A stretch of 64,000 nucleotides of DNA from assembly GCF_008831285.2 (NCBI RefSeq), contig NC_045145.1, forward strand, positions 19,484,040-19,548,039, written 5' to 3'. Of this stretch, positions 1 to 13,194 are shown piece after piece; the first letter of the stretch is position 1; each line of letters opens with the position of its first letter. The position numbers and the translations under genes are program-made. The notes below the pieces were generated by a model. That model worked only from the letters and a program-made list of their open reading frames with translations, made no database searches and had not been told where the DNA came from. The DNA is from Nymphaea colorata. Its lineage: Eukaryota > Streptophyta > Magnoliopsida > Nymphaeales > Nymphaeaceae.

Positions 1-3000
1 ATTCCATAGCTTCTTCCCTATAGATTTGTTGTGAGCATCATCATCATCCTCGTTCTCATAACCATCATCCTCGCTGCTACCCTCATCCTCATCATACGCT
101 GCCGCCTCATCCCTTTCCTCAAGAAGAGCATTCCCACCATTCTCTTGCTCAATGTAGTTAAGAATATCTATTCCTGCGGTTTCACCATTGAAGTTGCTCT
201 CGACGCCAACTTCAGTCTCAACCTGGATTAAGAAAAAATACAACTTTCAATAAAGATCCCAGATCATCTTCAAGAGATGTGACAATTAGGAAATGTGCGG
301 ATAAGACGATTAAATTTTAACTTTCCCCTGTTTAAAAGAAGATTGCTTTCTAAGAAGATCCCATATCAGCTTCAAGACATATGGCAATCAGGAAATATGA
401 GGATAAGATGATAACTTCATCATGAAGCGGTAACTAGACTTTGCTTTGGCAGTCAAAAACCACATAATTGGCACAACCAGAACCCGTGCCTGGCTCATCA
501 ACCTCAACTGCTACTAAGGCATATTGAGGCCATGGTGAAAATGGAAATGCAAGCTTCAGCAACAGCCATCACTTGACTCTCGGTATAAACAGCAGACCCA
601 CAGTGGATGGATGCAAGGGATTGGATTGAACACTCCAAAACAGAGATTGAACGTTGGTCAAATTCAGTATACTGCTGAAAATAGAAAAGGATCCCAAACA
701 ACACACATCCTAGCTGCTTGGATCCCCACAAATACCGGCATTGTAAAAAACACAACTGCACAATGAAAAGAGAACAAGCAAAACCTTTGTAATTTTCTGT
801 GATGAATATTGATGGACTGAAAATAGAAAAGGATCCCAAACAACACACATCCTAGCTGCTTGGATCCCCACAATACCGGCATTGTAAAAAACACAACTGC
901 ACAATGAAAAGAGAACAAGCAAAACCTTTGTAATTTTCTGTGATGAATATTGATGGACCTGGACAATTGTCTGTTCCACCTGAGGTGAACTATTTCCAGA
1001 CTCACACACCCTGAGTCCTCCCTGAGCAGCTTCTTTCAGAGCACCTGGAGCGCGCCGGTGATCAGAAGCCACCTGTCTAGTATCATGTACCTCACTCAAA
1101 GCTCTTGCACCAGCATCCTTATCTACTGCATTGTCTTGAACTTTGGCCGATTTATCTTGCTCTCCAAAATGGTTATCAAGCTTTGCAGCAGACGTTTGGG
1201 CAGCATCCGTATTTGCACTGGTTAACAAAAAGAAGGGCCATCTCAGACAAGATATAAATGTCAAAAACAATGTTCATGTACTTCACTAAAGAGGATAACC
1301 ACATATCTGACATGATATGCAGTAGTGCCATCTTACACTGTTGAACGCCTCAGATTGTACCGCTTTCTTCCAGGTGTTTCAGCATCAGCCACATTTGTAG
1401 CTTTTCTTTTCCTCATCCTGCCAGTGACACTATCAGATCGCACTTCAGTATCATCAGCATCACTAGTAGCAAATGATGAAACTGTACTCTGCCGTTTCTG
1501 CCAAGCCCCTGCATCCCCATCAACAGATCCCTCTCTGTGCTCTTGGCTCTGTGTCTCTGCACCGGCAAGATATGCCTTGGCCTCATCAACAGTCGCCTTC
1601 ACTGAACGTGATCGTCTAATGCCTTTTGTTTTACGTCTTCTGCCAGGCTTTTGCCTGCTGCTGCTGGACACAATCGATTGAGAATTGTCTCTGTCATCAA
1701 GTGAAGCAGCTTCAACTGCTTCATCCCTGCAATTCCTTGTATCAAGAGATTGTCTTGGCTCATCCTCCACTTGGTAACTATCTTCAGGTAAAACTCCATG
1801 CACAACAGCAGCGATATTTTCTGTGCTTGCAGGCAGTTCCGGTTGACTTGCAAATCGTGAAGGTGATCTTCCATTCAGAGTTTCCGGAGAAGCTTCACTT
1901 CTCTTTATAGGAGAAAGATTAAATATCTTTGAAGCACATTTTCGTAACCATGACATGCGACCCGGAGAATTAGAATCAGGACCGAGTTCACCAGGCATTA
2001 CCTCTGCCAATGAACCTAGATTAGATATTTCTTTCATATACCCATCAACAAGGGTAGGCAACAAATCAGTTTCAATATCCTTCAGCTTCTGTAACTGAAG
2101 TTCAGATCTTCTCAGCTCTTCCATAATGATATCATCACCTACAGTATGTTTTAACTGTTCCAGACAGGCAAGAAAGGCTTCCATTCTCTTTGCAAATGCT
2201 TTTCTCTCGTCTTTCAATTTTTCACTTAGAACAAGTAGTTGCTCACTGTCCCTACTAATCTCTAAATGTTGTCCTTCAACATATCTCCTCTCTGTGACCA
2301 ACTGTTCTCTTTCTTTCTCAAGCTTTTGCAAGTTCTGGTGTAATTCTTCCACTTGCTGCTGAACTACATCCTTTTGGGAATTAATATCCTTCAAAACTCT
2401 TTCTTTGTACTCCTGGAATACTCTCACTTCATCCCGGAAATTCATATCCCTCAGATCAAGATCAGACTTGATTTGATCCTCACGTTGACTCATCTCAAGC
2501 TCAAAATTTTGGCGTTTAAACTCCAGTTCTCTATGAGCTTGTTCATAAAGCTCTGACCTTTCATGCGCCATGTTGCTTTCAAAGGCTTCCTTCTTAAGTC
2601 TGATAGCTTCCTTCTCCCTCTCTATGTCTTCCATTGCAATTTTCTTCTCATTCTCTAAACGCGCCCTTTCACCATCCACCCATTCCTTCAGCCTCGCCTT
2701 TTCTTCATTAACATGTGCTAGTTCCTTTTTAAGATCTTCACGTCTCTCATCCAGCACAGTCCACTCCCTCTCAAAATTTTCCCTCTCCCTTTTCAATTCT
2801 TCGCCTTCTTCTATTAGTAAGTTCTTCCTAAGTAAGCTGTCTTCTATCTCTTGCTTCAAAATTGACTTCTGACGCTCAAAGTCCCTCCTTTCATCTTGGG
2901 TCACTTTAAGATTTTCCTGTTCATTGCATATTTGTTGTTTTTCTTCCGCCAGAGCAGCTTTAAGATTTTCCAACTCAAATTTTGTGCTTTCAAGCTGATC

Positions 3001-5741
3001 CTTCTCCGCCGATATAAGGTTCTTCTCTGCTAAAATACTTTTTTCTTCTGTTTTGATGGATTTCTCCCGTTCCTTCAATGCTTTTAGTTTTGAATCTAAA
3101 TCTTTCTGTTTTTCCTTGAGCTTCTCTTCCCTCTTCTCCAGCATCTGCTCACGTTTGGCAACCTTTTCCTCCTTCCTGTCCACCTCCTTCACTCTTTCAT
3201 CAACTGCAAGCTCTTTCAACTTTAATTCCTCATCAACAGCCTTCCTCTTTAGTTCCAGCTCTGCTTCAAACTCACATTTTCTCGACTCAAGCATAGCTTT
3301 GTGCTCATCAACAACTCGCTGAATCCCCTCCTAAAAAAAGGACCAAGTTCAATTATGTCCCGGAAGAAACAGATAGGAGAAATCCGATTACAATCAGAAC
3401 AGTATAAAAGCAGCAACATAGATTATCAAGGTATACAAAGAGATTGTAACCAGTGAAAAAGAGGGAATTTTATTTAGCCTCCTACGTACACTACTTATGT
3501 GCCATGCAATAATTAATAATCATGACATAAAGAATATATACAGATTATGAATGCAAATTCTTCAAGTTACCAGCCACAATAGATATCTCAGCAGTGTCTA
3601 ACAATGTTAATCAACTTTAACGCCAAGAATGATATAACCAATACAAAACCAACCATGGCAAAACACTTAAACACCAAACACAGTGACAATTAATTTATAA
3701 AACGACTAAGTCACCTCTGTATTGCTCAATAATCTTTAATTGTTTTCAGAACAAGTTTGCCTAAAAGATGTAAGGCCAATGTGATTTCACTTTATTATTC
3801 CAATATAGCAAAATATTTAGCTTATGCCAACCAAGCTTTTGCTTATGCTGAAAGGGGCCTATTTTGCCTCAAAACAGAAAATGTTGTCATAATAGAATAT
3901 CTTGAAGAGTTATTCATTTACAAGCCTAGGCACTAATCTTCTCTCGTGTCCTTACAAACCAGTGAAGTCTCCACTTTTTGTTCTCTAACATTTAGCTTAT
4001 GCCAACCAAGCTTTTGCTTCTGCTGAAAGGGGCCTATTTTGCCTCGAAACAGAAAATGTTGTCATAATAGAATATCTTGAAGAGTTATTCATTTACAAGC
4101 CTAGGCACTAATCTTCTCTCGTGTCCTTACAAACCAGTGAAGTCTCCACTTTTTGTTCTCTACTAGGATCACTTGATGAATGAAAAGGAAGGCCGCATAA
4201 GTTAACCTAGTAGGAACAACATACCTTGCAAAAAAAGAACGCATTCAAAACAGAAACCTACCTAGATTACTTTAGTGACATATCATCAGTCCTTTTTTTG
4301 GGTTTGTTGACTCAAGGGAATAGCAACCTGGCCAAGAGGCACTCTCGCTCGCCTGGTGATGTGAAACCCCGAGGCTAGGCACCCCGTTCCGAGGGCCTAC
4401 TCCTGCTTCAGCTTATGCAGGAGTTCCTGCCATGGAAATAGAACCAGCAACTGGCTGCTAACCAGCTGCTGGCCTGACCAGCTAACACAAACCACTCGTG
4501 GAACACATCACCATATTTACTTTAGTCATTTCATGCAGAAAAAGGCAGAGATATGCAGTAAAAAGAACATGCTTTCACTCAGTCATTTTATTCAAGTAAA
4601 ACATGATTAAGATGTGTACATTTTCCTTAGCATTTAGCGCATCTTGGAGTTCAATCAATTCTTTCTCTTTCACCTCCAAAGCACTTCTCTTGGCTGTAGC
4701 TTCCTGCAATTCAATAGTCAACCTAATTAATTTTTCTCAAAAACAATAAAAATTGCAATTTCTGAACAGAATGCAACACAAATAAGAAATTTCTGAACTA
4801 ACCTCTTCTTGATCAGCCAGCTTGCTCAATCTAGAACTGATATCAGCCTCCTTCTCTTTGCAGGCTACAACATCTATTTCAACCTTCCTACGTAAATCTT
4901 CAAGTTCCTTCTCCTTTTGCATGAGAGCCTTTTCTTTCTCATTAACCTTTTCCTCCCTCTGATTAAGAAGCCTCTGTCCTTCGACCAACCTCTCCTGACC
5001 CTCCTGCAATTTTTTGTCCCAGTCTCGGAGATTCTCTCTTTCACGGGAAAATGCTTCTTCATGTGCTTCTCGCCTAAAGTCCATGAAATAAAACTTAACC
5101 CAGAGCAACCCAAAAATGCAACTTACCATTAAAATACAAAGTTTCATATAGATGCATGGATTAGAAAGCCAAGCCTAACATTAACATGGTGCAACAATAG
5201 CATGGGGAAAAGAATATTACTCAGCCTTCAAGGAAGCCCTTTCTTTCTTTATGGTACTTTCTCGAGCATCAACTTCTTGCAATTTCCTTTCTGCATCAGA
5301 CATTTTTCGATTTGCTTCTGCAAGTCTTGCTTCAGCAGAATGAATTTTTGCTGCTGCCTCCAAAGATTTTTCTTCGACGCCAGCAACTAGGGCTTGAGCT
5401 TCAGCCAATTTTTTATCAGAAGTAAATTTTACCTCTGCTGATTCTACACGCATCTCATGTAGTGCTTTTTCCATCTGTATCAAAAGAAAATGGGAAAACA
5501 AATAAGGAGACTAAGTAACTAAACATTTACCATCGCATCTCTTGTAATATCTAATGGGTACACAAACTAGTGGTCAAACAAACTACTAACGTATGCCTAG
5601 GCATCCTAATGGGTACACAAACTAGTGGTCAAAAGAACTACTAACTTATGCCTAGGCATCCTGAGAGAGAAAGAGAGCCTCACAAGCTAGTCATTTTGGC
5701 CTCCCTCTGATTAAGAAGCCTCTGTCCCTATGCCTACGCAC

Positions 5742-5772
<31 letters not shown>

Positions 5773-8639
5773 CCCCACCCCCTCTCTCCAACCACCACGA
5801 AACCATTGAAGAAAAAAAGAAACAGTATTCCCTTATACTCTTTTTGTGCTCTTGATACTCCCCAACAAAACCATTGGTGAAGAAAGACATAGTATGTTCT
5901 CATACCCTTTTTCTTCTTTATTAGTTCAGTTGGTACATTCATTTGCTCTATCTGGTAGATTGATTAACTTTTGCATGTTAAATTACTTTTTAGTAGTCCA
6001 GTGTTGATTCACTTAGTTGCTTATTGGTTGGGTTTTAAATGCCTATAAGCCTTGAGTATTCCTCTGGTTTTGATAGTGCATGTTCTGTAGAATTATCTAG
6101 TACATAATAGCTCCATTTTTCTTGTTGCATGCGATAATATGTGTATACACATATTAGTCTGCAACTCTGCAATCTTCATTGATTTTCTATTTTACATTAG
6201 TCTACAAAGTTTTAAATTGTTTGACCACTCCTTAGATCCATGAAGTTATGCAATAGTGCATTTACATATGATTACTTAACAAAATATTTGTCTCCTGTTT
6301 TATATTTGTGAAGTTATGCACTAATGCATTTATATATGATAAACTAACAAAATATTTGTTTCCCTTTTTTTCTTTTTTCTTTTAGAGGACATGCCATGAG
6401 CACAGGTCATGAAAAGGTCCAATGCTATTCTACTTATGAACTGACAAAAGGAGACCACCTAAAGTTGCTACCTAGTTGCTCAGCAAGATGGACGGACTAA
6501 CTGATTTGACTACAGAGAAAAGAAAAACTTCCGACAAAAAAAATTACCATTAGATGGCATCACAGATTAACCTAAGCCAATGCCATCAGGATTGCTCTTG
6601 GGATTTATTTAGCTTTTGGGTTGTTGGACCAGCCATTTAGCTACTAATTGTACCATGCATAACAAATTGTTCCACTTCCCTAGGCTTAACTAAGTACAAG
6701 AAAATTGGATGGAGACTATAAACAGAACTCCAAAGTCAAATGCTCCCCTTGATGCACTCACAACCAGACATGCATATTAAAGCTGACATTCCAAGATTTT
6801 TACAAAGACAAGATTTTGAAAGGTCGAAAGCCCATGGAAATTTGATTTTTGTTTGCTTTTTATCCCCTTCTTTCACTTTTCTTCTTCATCAATTCCCAAA
6901 TCTAGTTTCTTGAATTGTCCATAAAAAAGCATCATTGCACCAATGATGCTATACGTGGATTATTTTTATTGTAAAATAATATCTGGTTTTTTAAAATGTC
7001 CACCAACAGCTGCATCATCACACTAATGCGGCTATACTTAGATTTTTTTTTCCTTTTGAGGGGGTAGCGGTGTGGGAAGAAGCATAATTTAGCTAAATTG
7101 TTGGGCAAGAAAGAGACTATTCCAAAAGATCCTGAAAGGTTGATCATTTTAAGAGTCCATATAACAACTCATTCACCATTAAGTTGGTTGTCTAAGCTTT
7201 ATGATTATGTATTCTGCATCTATCTTGCTTCAAATGGACTGGGTAATAAAAGGCAGTAGTTAACCCCAAACAACAGTTTCCTGATAAATAAATCAGTAAC
7301 TGGGATAGACCAAAATATGATCAATTGCACCATGTCTGCTTCTTGCCTTTATGTCACATAAGTTGTCAATGGTGCTCCATAAAAATGATGAAGATATAAC
7401 TTGAAACTTCTTTGGGAATATGCACATAAAGGATGACTTCAGATCTATTCATGAAGATATTCATACCGCTGGACTAAATCAATAGATCACAAAAAAGAAA
7501 AGACTTAAGAGAAAAACCCACAAACAGTTTCACAAACAATAATAAAAAGGAAAGGATAGTTAGTCTCCATACATCAGACACACACTGTTTTTCCACCCCC
7601 AAAGCCTTTCTACAAGCTTCTTCTCTTTTTTCTGCTTCAGATAATGCAATCAAATGGGCTGCTTGTTCTCTTTTAAGATTCTCCTCAGCTTCCATTAATG
7701 CTTGGTTTAAATTCTCAAACTTGGCAGGCCAATCCTTCTTCTCAATCAGAAGGAGACCCATATTGTATTGATAATCATAAAGCTGCAATAACATAAGAAA
7801 CTTATATCAGAATGCAGTAACCTGACAAGAAAAGAAGTTTATAATAAAAAAGGCATACAAAAAAAATAAAAATAAAGCATAACGAACACTACTATCAGGT
7901 TCCAGCATATAAACCAGCATATAAACCATAACCTTGCACAGATCCAATCTCAAAAATTGAACTAAACGGCACCAGCATATAAACCATTCATAATGAATTT
8001 CAAATGGTGCTCGACTTATAATGAAATGTATGCATTAACTATCAAATTTGCGTGTGTTAGAAGATGCAAGTTTTCAAGTTCAATTTCAGAGATGAAAAGT
8101 GCCCTTTTCAGGTACTATTTTCTTTTCATACATCCACCATGGTTGACATAAACGACCTCTCCCTGTCGGAAAATCATGAAATCGCGAAGATAGTCGGTTC
8201 AATGCTTCTAATTCCGTCGGTAGGACCCAAAGAAGTAATTTAGAAACGCATGAAGAAGTTGCGACCATAAAGAAGCTGAACAAGATTACCAACAAGAAGG
8301 TTGACGGCAAAACAAGGAAAGCAACACCACAAATTTAGAGCAAACCTCAGCCTCAAGCTTAGTGACGCGCTCAGCCAACGCCTCCCTCTCCTTCTTCTCC
8401 AGGGACGCCGGTTCCAGCGCACCGGCCTCCCTGAACCTCTTCCAGACCTCCACCTCCCCTGGCGACGAGAACATCCCGGGCGTCACTACCCCACCGTTCT
8501 CCTCAAGAGAAGCCCTAGGCGGTGGGCACTCGAGGACCGCCTTCCCTTTCGCGGATGCGGAGGTCTCATTCTTGCCGGCGTCCGTCTTGCCGGGGGTGAG
8601 ACTCCACCTCGGCCACCCCTTCCTCTGAGGGGTGAACAT
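1..8639 (-). CDS. CRWN1-like: CRWN/NMCP1-like nuclear lamina coiled-coil protein (3' end cut by window)
   Basis: This gene encodes a plant lamin-like protein of the inner nuclear periphery that sets nuclear size and shape and helps organise chromatin (family knowledge). The coding exons read are 8346-8639, 7573-7782, 5221-5474, 4803-5073, 4620-4703, 1337-3330, 959-1217 and 1-222. All have usable splice signals and matching phases, giving about 1,196 residues up to the window edge. The start MFTPQRKGW is the family N-terminus. Residues ~70-780 are almost continuous coiled coil. The conserved [15 protein letters not shown] lies near 831-845, and a basic NLS-like stretch followed by [16 protein letters not shown] near 932-961. 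The tail is acidic and ends in SIGKKLWN, the family's terminal motif, so only a few residues and the stop are missing. Three introns carry tandem duplications. I am sure of the family but not of which CRWN paralogue this is. Confidence 0.95.
675..957. repeat. 142-bp tandem duplication in CRWN intron 7
   Basis: Copy 675-816 and copy 817-957 are identical by eye except for one A missing from a run (CACAAATACC versus CACAATACC). The near identity points to a recent event. The repeat starts at the second intron base of exon 7's donor (donor GT at 958/957). Confidence 0.9.
3816..4163. repeat. 175-bp tandem duplication in CRWN intron 5
   Basis: Both copies begin TTTAGCTTATGCCAACCAAG, at 3816 and 3991. 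They run to TTTTTGTTCTCTA with only a couple of substitutions (for example TTATGCTG versus TTCTGCTG, and CTCAAAAC versus CTCGAAAC). The unit is intronic and no coding role is seen. Confidence 0.9.
4300..4500 (-). mobile_element. Possible tRNA-derived SINE in CRWN intron 5
   Basis: Read on the minus strand, about 4486 to 4471 gives GTTAGCTGGTCAGGCC, like a polymerase III A box. About 33 bases on, 4447-4437 gives CTGGTTCTATT, like a degenerate B box. A GC-rich body follows down to ~4310, unlike the AT-rich intron around it. The spacing fits a tRNA head. No target-site duplication was established. Confidence 0.4.
5551..5660. repeat. 55-bp tandem duplication in CRWN intron 2
   Basis: CTAATGGGTACACAAACTAG starts at 5551 and again at 5606. 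Both copies run through ACTATGCCTAGGCATCC-like sequence with few differences. Like the two larger duplications in this gene it is a head-to-tail pair. Confidence 0.85.
5742..5772. repeat. (TC)n microsatellite in CRWN intron 2
   Basis: A nearly pure CT run is followed by a C-rich stretch to about 5789. The rest of this intron (5475-7572) is AT-rich and holds no recognisable gene. Confidence 0.9.
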
Positions 8640-9020
8640 TCTGCTCCCCCTTCACAAAACGCCGTCCAGATCTCTCGCTCCCGCTCCCGCTCCCGCTCCC
8701 TGATCAACCCTAACCGCCAGGGATCCAACCAAAATCAACTCCCGATATCGCTAAAAACCGGAACCCTAGAATAGAAGCAGCACCAAATACAAGAAAAAAC
8801 GTGAACTCCAAAAGCGAGAGACGACAAACCTGCCACGCCTTCCCTCTCCTCTCCGTCCTCCCCCTCTCTGCTCCTCCTCCTCTTCCCTCGCTCGTTGGTG
8901 TGCGTGTTTGGGCGCGCGCGCACGCGTGCGTGCGTGTGTGTGTGTGGAAAGAAAGAGAGCGCAAGAGGGCGGCTTGCCTTTTCCTGCCTTTATCCTCGCT
9001 GGAGCCTTCCCTTCTCCCCT
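8640..9020 (-). promoter_or_regulatory. CRWN 5' leader and proximal promoter region
   Basis: This GC- and pyrimidine-rich stretch lies directly upstream of the CRWN start codon. It contains repeated CGCTCC units at 8679-8700, a telo-box-like AACCCTAA at 8706-8713, and an alternating purine-pyrimidine tract. The open frames crossing it on either strand are low-complexity and look non-coding. No convincing TATA box is seen, so the transcription start is unknown. Confidence 0.5.
8912..8946. repeat. Alternating (GC)/(GT) tract with Z-DNA potential
   Basis: Thirty-five bases alternate purine and pyrimidine without a break: a GC run, then mixed CA/CG/TG, then a GT run. Such tracts can adopt Z-DNA under negative supercoiling (established). 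The tract lies about 270-310 bp upstream of the CRWN start codon. Confidence 0.8.
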
Positions 9021-12000
9021 TTTAAATGTGATCCAAACGGGCCTCTTTTAAAAAAGCAAACGCTCCTTCAGAACTACCCTCTCCTTTCCAACCATTTACG
9101 CGGCTGCCTATCCCCTGCTTCCCTTCCCACTCTCCTCTGCTCGCAGATGGACGGTGGAGATCGAGCGCGCGGCTTAAGGGCGTCGGATTCGCGCTCACCC
9201 TATCCCGCTTCTAGGAATGATCGCCCTATACTTTCTCCGGATAAGCATCAGCTTCAAGCTTGTTTGGGGCTAATTTTTCGAACCAATGCCCGCTGCTGTG
9301 GGGAGTCGAAGTGGTGCGGGCGCACCTCATTTTGCGCGGGTGCGGACGTGCGTGGAGCGTCGGTCTTAGTGCGATCTGGCTTTACGTCGTCGACCCGTTG
9401 CCACTGGATCCGGACCCATCCCAATGACTCAAACACGGAACCTGACTGCTCTGACACACCCCGTGCGTGCGTCACTCCTCTTGGGTCCAAACCCATCGGT
9501 TTTGTTCCTTTCTAGGTTCGGGTCGTGTTCTACTTTTAACTCGTGCCACGGACGGGAACGGTTAGAACTTGAAGGGAAAATCCGGACCTCGCGATCTGAT
9601 CTAGCATGGATTTCACATTAGATTCGAGTAGAGAACAATTTGAATGTTTATTTGTTGAAAAAATTCATATGTCAATGCAGTGGTCGAGGCAAAATTATGA
9701 GAGAATTGGTCATTTAAGAGCTTTGAGTTAGATCAATGGCCATGTGGGCTTGTATACACAATTTGGTCACACAAATCTATATGAATTGCTTATTTATATG
9801 TTAATGCCTCGTGGACATTTATTTATTTGCATGCGGATTGTCTACTAAAATTTTATAATTGAAGTGTTACTGCTTCTTAACGAGAAATGTTCTGGTTCTA
9901 ACATTGATCGAAGAACACCCATATAGTTGAACCCAATCAACTGTTGCACATGAGAAAGTTTGTTTGAGCAGCCTATACTTAGCCTTGCCGCTAGATTATG
10001 GGCTTCTTTGGAGGTGTACAAATCTAAGTAAGCAGTCCTGCAATATCATAATAACACGACCTCATGAACTCAAACCAAAGAATTTTAAGGGATTCTGAGA
10101 GATTCCTAGTGCACTATAGAACTAATACATCAATATTCGAGGCAGATTCATGAAATACTTACTGAGTGTTCCCATAACTCATAAAACTTGTTACTAGTTT
10201 TGTTCAATGCATCCACAGGAAAATGTCATGTTAATTTCCAAATCAACTTCTCATATGTTTGAGATTTAAGATCATGGAACCGCCTTTGTTATAGTATCAA
10301 ATCCAATATGTTAACGTAATTCATATGCATCTTTTGATTCTGATCAAGTATTCTGCCTTGACATGTCATGAGTACATTGGATGTAAAATCCGCGGCTACG
10401 CATGAATAACAATCTTGCATTATTCATGCATGTTCTGGATGCTTAGCAATAATGCAAGCAGCAAATGGAATGTGAAAACGGGGTGCAGCTTTTAGCTTGG
10501 CTTGGGCTTCTTCATGCTCGCCTTAAGCTATAACTTTTTATACTAATATGCAGAAGCAAGGTCTGTCGAGCCAAGCTGTAGTTTTCACATGTAAAATTGA
10601 AAAGGGAAAATGTTAAACCCCAAGCGAAAATCATGTTTGAGGTGCTCAAAGGAGAAAACTCAACTGTGAATTGAACTATGTGCTATTTCAATCCATCTTC
10701 ATGAAATGCAGGCAGCTTTGGCCTGTATAAGGAGAATTTTCAATAAGAATTGAACTATATTGAATTGTCCGGTCAAACTCAATCAAGAACAATTCAATCA
10801 TGCTGGACGCCGGAAGATGCCTAAAATTTTAAAAAATTTCACTAAAAAACAGTCACTACATTTGGTATTGGCGATGTTTATAGTGCAATGGTGGTTTTAA
10901 TATTTTTCTTATAGCAATTCCATTGTCACATATTATATATCATAAATTTTTCGAGTATAATATGGTAAAGTTGTACATCTCGAAAAGATATCGGTAAATT
11001 TTTTTAAAAAAAGTATAGCATTTAATAAATCATAAATATTAGAAAGAATAAAAATTAATAAAAATACTAAAAAATTGTGAAAAAATGTGTATAATACGTT
11101 TTTTTTCAAGTTTTTTTATTTTCTAGCGTTTTTTGTAAAGACGCTTCTAATTGTTGTTTTATACGACTGACTTATTTTTCGTGTATTAAACATTCACCAA
11201 CTATTCTGCATCCAATAACATTGACTTTTATCCAACCTCAATATTTAACAAAAGCACAAATTGAGATTATATCGATCATAAGGTATTGGCTTTCATAAAC
11301 GAGTTGGGACTTCCAAACTTGAGGCCCACAAAGCAATTTCAATAACTGATTTCGAGGTTAATTAATTCATTTACATAAACAACGTGAGATCAACTTGGCT
11401 ATAGGGTAAGACTAGGAAATTCTTGTAATAGGCCCATGACGTTGTATACCACCAAAAAAAAAGTATTTTTTTTTTTAAAAAAAAAAAGCCTTCTAAGCTT
11501 AGCTCTCGTGGGCTCCAATTTGTTTAATTCAAATGTCACAGCCAGTACCCACGCAAGTTATGTATAAAGTAGGTGCTTAATAAGAAAAATATACAGTAAA
11601 AAATATCATGTGATGCCCACAATGCACTTGGGTTGCTGATTCAAGTGCCCATCAACCAAAAAAGTCCTAGTTCCACCACATAGTGTTCTTAAAAAAAAAA
11701 TGATGTTTTTTACAAGGCCATGAGTTCCAATGACAATTAATTTTGTATTAAATGCATAAAGATAGCCATATCTTTTTTTTTTCATTTTTCTTAGTTGAGA
11801 ATATATATATATATAAGCAAGGGTAGAGACACATGTGAGCAGTGCCCACAATCAATTACCCCTACAGTCTAATAAAATTATCTTATTTACTTATTAATTT
11901 ACCCTAAATTTTTATATATACAATGCTACTCGAATATATAGTGAGTGCAGAGATCCACCGACAGGTTGAGATAAATGTGTATAAATAGGATTTAAACCCT

Positions 12001-12036
12001 AAGTCTTAATCTTTTGTATATAAAATTCCAGTGTGT

Positions 12037-12040
<4 letters not shown>

Positions 12041-12076
<36 letters not shown>
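12041..12076. repeat. (AT)n microsatellite
   Basis: An uninterrupted AT run of about 36 bases lies within repeat copy A. Confidence 0.95.
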
Positions 12077-12079
<3 letters not shown>

Positions 12080-13086
12080 CAGAGGGCCATTGGAAGAGCT
12101 AGAAAACTTAGATGGAAGGATAACTGCTTAGAAACATTTATATCTGAAAGGGTACTTAAATATGTATAAAAGTATATATTAAATTTACGGATGTACAGAG
12201 CACGATGACAAGAAAATTTAATATAGTTCACTTCTTTCTTTTTAAGGAAATTTTCTTAAAATTAAGGTTCGTCTTTTCTTGGGATGTTTTAAGGCATCTT
12301 AATAAATGTAAAAAAATTCTAATACCAATTATTTTGATTCCCAAACTTAAGATGTCTCCCCTTTTGGAAGAGTTGGTTCTTATGGTTTAATGATATTTTT
12401 ATCTAATTTTAGCTGAAAAACAATAATATAATAATTGAATTGAATTGTCGTGTGAATATCTCGCCACTTTCTTCTACTAGCATTTTGCTATTTTAACGTG
12501 ATTTAACTTTGTTTTCAGCTTGGAAAAGAAACCCTTGGTAGCATAGACCATAAAAAGGAAATGTCCTTTTACAGTACAAAAGTTACCAAATGATGGTTCG
12601 AAGATGGATCTGATTCATGTTTGAAGCACCTGCTCCAGATCCATTAGCAGGATCCCTTTCAATTTGGAGTCGACAATGAAGACACATTTATTGGATCGGA
12701 TCTTGGATGTAATTCCTTTTGAAAGTGTGGTGAACCAAAAAGAGTGTTATATGGTCGGCCCTTAATAAATATGAGGCTGTGTGTGTTAGGGTCGAGGATG
12801 ACAAAAACACCTTCAATGGTAAATAAAAATACGTAGAAAGGGAAAGTGAAATTCAAAAATGTAACTTCATATAAAGGACACAAATACTTCTCTTTGGCAA
12901 TGAACCTCATTTTCCCTCAGTCCTCGAGCAAGGGTTGTTTTGGGACCTGAATGTAAAGTTCGATACAATATAAAGTAGTGCTAACGATAATCAAATCGAT
13001 GATCGGACTTTTATCGGTCTGCCAGCTTGCCAGCTTGACTAGTACACTACGTCCCTCAGGATATATATATATATATATATATAAAA

Positions 13087-13194
13087 AAGAAAGAAATCAA
13101 CGGAGAGCTGATCTTCAAAACTTCATCATATATATATATATATATATATATAAGAAAGAAATCAACGGAGAGCTGATCTTCAAAACTTCATCAA
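13087..13194. repeat. 66-bp tandem pair separated by (TA)n
   Basis: AAGAAAGAAATCAACGGAGA starts at 13087 and again at 13153. Both copies run through CTGATCTTCAAAACTTCATC and each is preceded by a TA run (13061-13082 and 13129-13152). The copies are identical by eye, so the event is recent. Confidence 0.9.

Noticed and set aside
8895..9515. 206-residue plus-strand frame near the CRWN promoter
   Set aside because: It crosses the GC/GT tract, has a Cys/Arg-rich chance composition, and has no recognisable domain.
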